From Aquimarina sp042434915 (GTDB lineage Bacteria; Bacteroidota; Bacteroidia; Flavobacteriales; Flavobacteriaceae), in the NCBI RefSeq assembly GCF_042434915.1, contig NZ_CP170198.1, positions 248,001-312,000 of the forward strand: DNA of 64,000 nucleotides, written 5' to 3'. The position numbers and the translations under genes were made by a program. Shown here piece by piece: positions 62,001 through 64,000 of the stretch (within the stretch, counting starts at the first letter, position 1; every line of letters begins with the position of its first letter). Under the pieces are notes generated by a model. It was not told where the DNA came from. It was given only the letters and a program-made list of their open reading frames with translations, and made no database searches.

Positions 62001-64000
62001 AGAATACTCGTATTGTAGAAGTTTTTGAGGGAGGTGATTATACCTTAAGAGTTACTGCTGTTAATGGATGTTTTAGTACAGAAACCGTCAATGTAGATGA
62101 AGATAAAGAAACTCCTTCAATCAATGCATCTGTAGATGGAGAGATTACGTGTATCAATACAGAAGTTACATTAACAGGAAGCTCCACAACACCAGATGTT
62201 AGTTACCAATGGAGAGGTCCAAATGGATTTAGTTCTACCTCTGCAATTGTAGTTGTAAGTGAAGGCGGAGAATATGATTTAACTGTAACTAGGCCTAATG
62301 GATGTTCTTCTGTGGCGTTTATTGAGGTTGAAGAGAATAAGGATGAGCCCAACATTAGTGCTACAGTTGATGGTGCCATAGGATGTAGTGATGCTACAAG
62401 AATAGCATCTGTTGTTACCCTTACAGGAAATTCAACTACTCCTAATGTTAGTTATGTTTGGACAGGACCTAATGGTTTTAATGAGAATACTCGTATTGTA
62501 GAAGTTTTTGAGGGAGGTGATTATACCTTAAGAGTTACTGCTGTTAATGGATGTTTTAGTACAGAAACCGTCAATGTAGATGAAGATAAAGAAACTCCTT
62601 CAATCAATGCATCTGTAGATGGAGAGATTACGTGTATCAATACAGAAGTTACATTAACAGGAAGCTCCACAACACCAGATGTTAGTTACCAATGGAGAGG
62701 TCCAAATGGATTTAGTTCTACCTCTGCAATTGTAGTTGTAAGTGAAGGCGGAGAATATGATTTAACTGTAACTAGGCCTAATGGATGTTCTTCTGTGGCG
62801 TTTATTGAGGTTGAAGAGAATAAGGATGAGCCCAACATTAGTGCTACAGTTGATGGTGCCATAGGATGTAGTGATGCTACAAGAATAGCATCTGTTGTTA
62901 CCCTTACAGGAAATTCAACTACTCCTAATGTTAGTTATGTTTGGACAGGACCTAATGGTTTTAATGAGAATACTCGTATTGTAGAAGTTTTTGAGGGAGG
63001 TGATTATACCTTAAGAGTTACTGCTGTTAATGGATGTTTTAGTACAGAAACCGTGAATGTAGATGAAGACAGAGAAACTCCTTCAATCAATGCATCTGTA
63101 GATGGAGAGATTACGTGTATCAATACAGAAGTTACATTAACAGGAAGCTCCACAACACCAGGTGTTAGTTACCAATGGAGAGGTCCAAATGGATTTAGTT
63201 CTACCTCTGCAATTGTAGTTGTAAGTGAAGGCGGAGAATATGATTTAACTGTAACTAGACCCAATGGATGTTCTTCTGTGGCGTTTATTGAGGTTGAAGA
63301 GAATAAGGATGAGCCCAACATTAGTGCTACAGTTGATGGTGCCATAGGATGTAGTGATGCTACAAGAATAGCATCTGTTGTTACCCTTACGGGAAATTCA
63401 ACTACTCCTAATGTTAGTTATGTTTGGACAGGACCTAATGGTTTTAATGAGAATACTCGTATTGTAGAAGTTTTTGAGGGAGGTGATTATACCTTAAGAG
63501 TTACTGCTGCTAATGGATGTTTTAGTACAGAAACCGTCAATGTAGATGAAGATAAAGAAACTCCTTCAATCAATGCTTCTGTAGATGGAGAGATTACGTG
63601 TATCAATACAGAAGTTACATTAACAGGAAGCTCCACGACACCAGGTGTTAGTTACCAATGGAGAGGTCCAAATGGATTTAGTTCTACCTCTGCAATTGTA
63701 GTTGTAAGTGAAGGCGGAGAATATGATTTAACTGTAACTAGACCTAATGGATGTTCTTCTGTGGCGTTTATTGAGGTTGAAGAGAATAAGAATGAGCCCA
63801 ATATTAGTGCTACAGTTGATGGTGCCATAGGATGTAGTGATGCTACAAGAATAGCATCTGTTGTTACCCTTACGGGAAATTCAACGACACCAAATGTAAG
63901 TTATAACTGGACAGGACCTAATGGTTTTAATGAGAATACTCGTATTGTAGAAGTTTTTGAGGGAGGTGATTATACCTTAAGAGTTACTGCTGCTAATGGA
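56054..64000 (+). CDS. Giant repetitive surface adhesin, SprB-like (C-terminus beyond window)
   Basis: Open from ATG 56054 to the window end: at least 2649 residues, no stop. Signal peptide (MIEFYSKKQFFKFFTMLLLL ... ALAASPDC). The first 1300 residues alternate six jelly-roll-like modules of about 150 residues (WxENFxxxxNGTxxDxGxxxW at the start, about bases 56150, 56870, 57345, 57825, 58790, 59510) with Ig/PKD-like modules of about 78 residues (VSYxWTGPNGF ... GxYTLxVTxxNGCF). From about base 59990 only Ig-like modules remain, in near-identical DNA repeats. Each Ig module carries a Cys pair (ITC ... NGC) that could form a disulfide. Size and style resemble SprB-type gliding adhesins; SprF and OmpA partners are upstream. 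The expected T9SS C-terminal domain is not in view. Confidence 0.9.
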   Translation, partial: MIEFYSKKQFFKFFTMLLLLLYSIALAASPDCPIMDKDFHSINGTTVDTSPDGWYLDASKVQNATYFEVRSNRLHAEHLGGEGIWYSREVSAQGYSDFQVSVKVHSEGDMNSSEYVKIYYRIDGGPEQLLDQRTGNFGTIDFISEELNGNKVQLIVKLYNYDNGGSQTSKYHIEEYRLFKEEGPCETSTIGVVASASNNGVISCANSSIQLFASTTATNPSFSWTGPNNFTSTLQNPIVSTPGTYRVTVTSSNGTATDVVTVSSSTNAGGSNVVWHENFQHANGTTSDSGASGWSLQNTGTGTFSIQNNELVASFGATNEGIWISEAVDISSFSSVTISADLKSETLTGNGFEDADFIKVGYILNNGSEQTFFENTAGLGTEIMGTATAVAVSQPLQGQTLQVVIRLKNSFTDEFYTIRDVKIEGEIARTQTIWNETFNLSNGTSSDNGTTGWSLQNTGSGTFSVQNNELVASFGSTNEGIWISESINIASFSDVKVSVDLRSETTGSGSFEAADFIKVGYILNNGSEQIFFQDTGGLGDQMSGIATAMAESPALQGQTIQVVVRLKNSATDEKYIVRDIKVEGTTSGAQAVWVEDFSLGNGTTTDTGDTSWSVQKPSSAIFNVSNNTFVISGIGTSGEGVWTSEAIDISNLSNIKVSLGTRSSVTDGGVMNDTGDVLDYIKFYYKIDNGSEVLFSERIGAINNHNSSYTTISSNSLSTGQTLRIIVKARATGDNEFYYMDNVGVIAADSTTGLQASAQVNGTLSCTQSSVTINGNANVSNATYSWVGPNGFTSSNQNITVGTAGNYTLTVSNGDCSDSVTVSVQGSGEIPDITASASGILGCNTSAVSLTGNSNTPGVTYEWSGPNGFATNSQVTQVSVPGEYTFTVTLGNSGCSSSQIVEVKSVSVGGEDQTIWLENFNDLSNGTIQDNGDTAWNSDTSGIESGFMEVRGQQFVINGSNYDSSIGQGVWTSEVINISSYSDITVSMDIDGEGSLDSGQDYFRVYYKLNNGSEQFFINGDKDGAFSSETIRTPVLNGNTLQIIVRSLSTGDSEFYYFDNIEVIGDGASALEAEAIVDGVLSCSNPQVPIRGGASEPDVTYSWTGPQGFTSTSQNIVVGVAGDYILTVTSPSGCTATATGRVTGDPSSFEEYNLIWLENFNDLSNQTQTDNGSTAWSTSNPSGNGRLEVLNNAFIVSNIGPGNEGVWSSEVIDIENLNDVNVSLNICSTTGMESSGSSLDYLRLYYKIDGQAEVLFSESLGVINNGSANGSDIVVNNLNGNTLQLIARSTTTDVSEIYYLDNIKVDNTILVDGIDIDATVNGVINCFSPTVTLTGNSTTPNVTYSWTGPNGFNENTRIVEVSTAGNYILTVSLSGGCSKTTSIEVEEDKDRPVVSTTVSGDITCVIPIVTLTGNSTTPNVSYNWTGPNGFNENTRVVEASEGGDYTLKVTAANGCFSTKTVTVNEDKDEPTISTAVDGELSCNVTEVTLTGNSTTPNVTYNWTGPSGLTVNSRIIEVGLRGNYTLRVTAPNGCFITEVIEVEEDKEQPVVSTSVSGDITCVIPIVTLTGNSTTPNVSYNWTGPNGFNENTRIVEASEGGDYTLKITAANGCFSTKTVTVNEDKDVPTLSASVNGDITCSVSTVTLTGNSTVPNVSYNWTGPNGFNVNSRVVNVGTSGEYTLTVTKANGCFAKQTIEVEEDNDRPVVSTSVSGDITCVIPIVTLTGNSTTPNVSYNWTGPNGFNENTRVVEASEGGDYTLKITAANGCFSTKTVTVNEDKDVPTLSASVNGDITCSVSTVTLTGNSTVPNVSYNWTGPNGFNVNSRVVNVGTSGEYTLTVTKANGCFAKQTIEVEEDNDRPVVSTSVSGDITCVIPIVTLTGNSTTPNVSYNWTGPNGFNENTRVVEASEGGDYTLKVTAANGCFSTKTVTVEENKDEPNISATVDGAIGCSDATRIASVVTLTGNSTTPNVSYVWTGPNGFNENTRIVEVFEGGDYTLRVTAVNGCFSTETVNVDEDKETPSINASVDGEITCINTEVTLTGSSTTPDVSYQWRGPNGFSSTSAIVVVSEGGEYDLTVTRPNGCSSVAFIEVEENKDEPNISATVDGAIGCSDATRIASVVTLTGNSTTPNVSYVWTGPNGFNENTRIVEVFEGGDYTLRVTAVNGCFSTETVNVDEDKETPSINASVDGEITCINTEVTLTGSSTTPDVSYQWRGPNGFSSTSAIVVVSEGGEYDLTVTRPNGCSSVAFIEVEENKDEPNISATVDGAIGCSDATRIASVVTLTGNSTTPNVSYVWTGPNGFNENTRIVEVFEGGDYTLRVTAVNGCFSTETVNVDEDRETPSINASVDGEITCINTEVTLTGSSTTPGVSYQWRGPNGFSSTSAIVVVSEGGEYDLTVTRPNGCSSVAFIEVEENKDEPNISATVDGAIGCSDATRIASVVTLTGNSTTPNVSYVWTGPNGFNENTRIVEVFEGGDYTLRVTAANGCFSTETVNVDEDKETPSINASVDGEITCINTEVTLTGSSTTPGVSYQWRGPNGFSSTSAIVVVSEGGEYDLTVTRPNGCSSVAFIEVEENKNEPNISATVDGAIGCSDATRIASVVTLTGNSTTPNVSYNWTGPNGFNENTRIVEVFEGGDYTLRVTAANG
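60227..61843 (+). repeat. 468-bp tandem DNA repeats (156 codons), three copies plus a part
   Basis: Units begin at 60227, 60695, 61163 and 61631, exactly 468 bases apart (anchor CCAGTAGTTAGTACA). Each encodes two Ig-like modules. Copies 2 and 3 are almost identical; copy 1 differs in its second module (GELSCNVTEV in place of GDITCSVSTV). The fourth is cut after its first module, where the 483-bp series begins. Confidence 0.93.
61844..64000 (+). repeat. 483-bp tandem DNA repeats (161 codons), four copies and a partial fifth
   Basis: Units begin at 61844, 62327, 62810, 63293 and 63776, exactly 483 bases apart (anchor GTTGAAGAGAATAAG). Each encodes an 83-residue and a 78-residue Ig-like module. 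Copies differ by only a few bases, which points to recent duplication or gene conversion. The array runs past the window edge. Confidence 0.95.

Noticed and set aside
60227..64000. Regular repeats resembling a CRISPR or satellite array
   Set aside because: Units are 468 and 483 bases, stay in frame and encode Ig-like modules, so they are protein-coding tandem repeats.

Overview
The window is AT-rich chromosomal DNA from a member of the Bacteroidota, almost certainly Flavobacteriaceae and probably marine. Three things point there. (1) Promoters match the Bacteroidota pattern TTG-N19..21-TAnnTTTG (best case in front of the trp leader). (2) Family markers are present: a type IX secretion (T9SS) type-B C-terminal domain, a PorP/SprF protein, the small ribosomal protein THX, and the gene pair PASTA protein-rluD next to ddl. 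(3) Flavobacterial intergenic repeats occur. No tRNA, rRNA, CRISPR array, insertion sequence or prophage was seen.

Layout. 1-2800: housekeeping (ddl partial, PASTA protein, rluD, yaaA). 3176-9858: a DctQ-DctM-DctP TRAP transporter followed by pyruvate carboxylase, which fits 2-oxoacid or hydroxyacid uptake and anaplerosis. 10280-14715: two SGNH-like proteins and an AlgI/MBOAT O-acyltransferase in overlapping genes, a surface-glycan acylation module. 14927-16078: a UDG-fold protein and, on the minus strand, short genes including THX. 16214-23036 (minus): a complete trp operon, trpE-G-D-C-F-B-A, headed by an 18-residue leader peptide with three consecutive Trp codons and a terminator, i.e. a classical attenuator. 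23094-24139 (minus): YceI and a MarR regulator, divergent from a redox cluster (two thioredoxin-fold proteins, two rhodaneses; 24347-26360).

26510-32084 is an export operon: TetR regulator with a perfect palindrome over its promoter, a small membrane protein, an ABC protein with degenerate nucleotide-binding motifs, an HlyD-type adaptor and a TolC-type channel. 32641-36390 is a single-gene assembly line: NRPS adenylation domain, carrier protein, alpha-oxoamine synthase and a C-terminal SCP2-like region. 37101-39957 is a soluble histidine kinase, an NtrC-family regulator and, behind a terminator, a sigma-54-type promoter with an upstream palindrome in front of a tiny Cys-rich protein; gdhA follows. 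A decayed GreA/GreB-type gene (41370-41781) and two related small proteins come next.

43588-47985 holds four tightly packed glycosyltransferases, followed by an AraC-family DNA-binding protein fused to a BLUF blue-light sensor domain (48084-49562). 50345-64000 is a surface-display region: BspA-type T9SS substrate, PorP/SprF, OmpA-like protein, and the first 2649 codons of a giant repetitive adhesin whose 3' part is made of near-identical 468-bp and 483-bp tandem repeats.

The best candidates for undescribed biology are the AraC-BLUF fusion beside the glycosyltransferase cluster, the one-gene A-PCP-AOS-SCP2-like enzyme, and the sigma-54/Cys-rich small protein unit.
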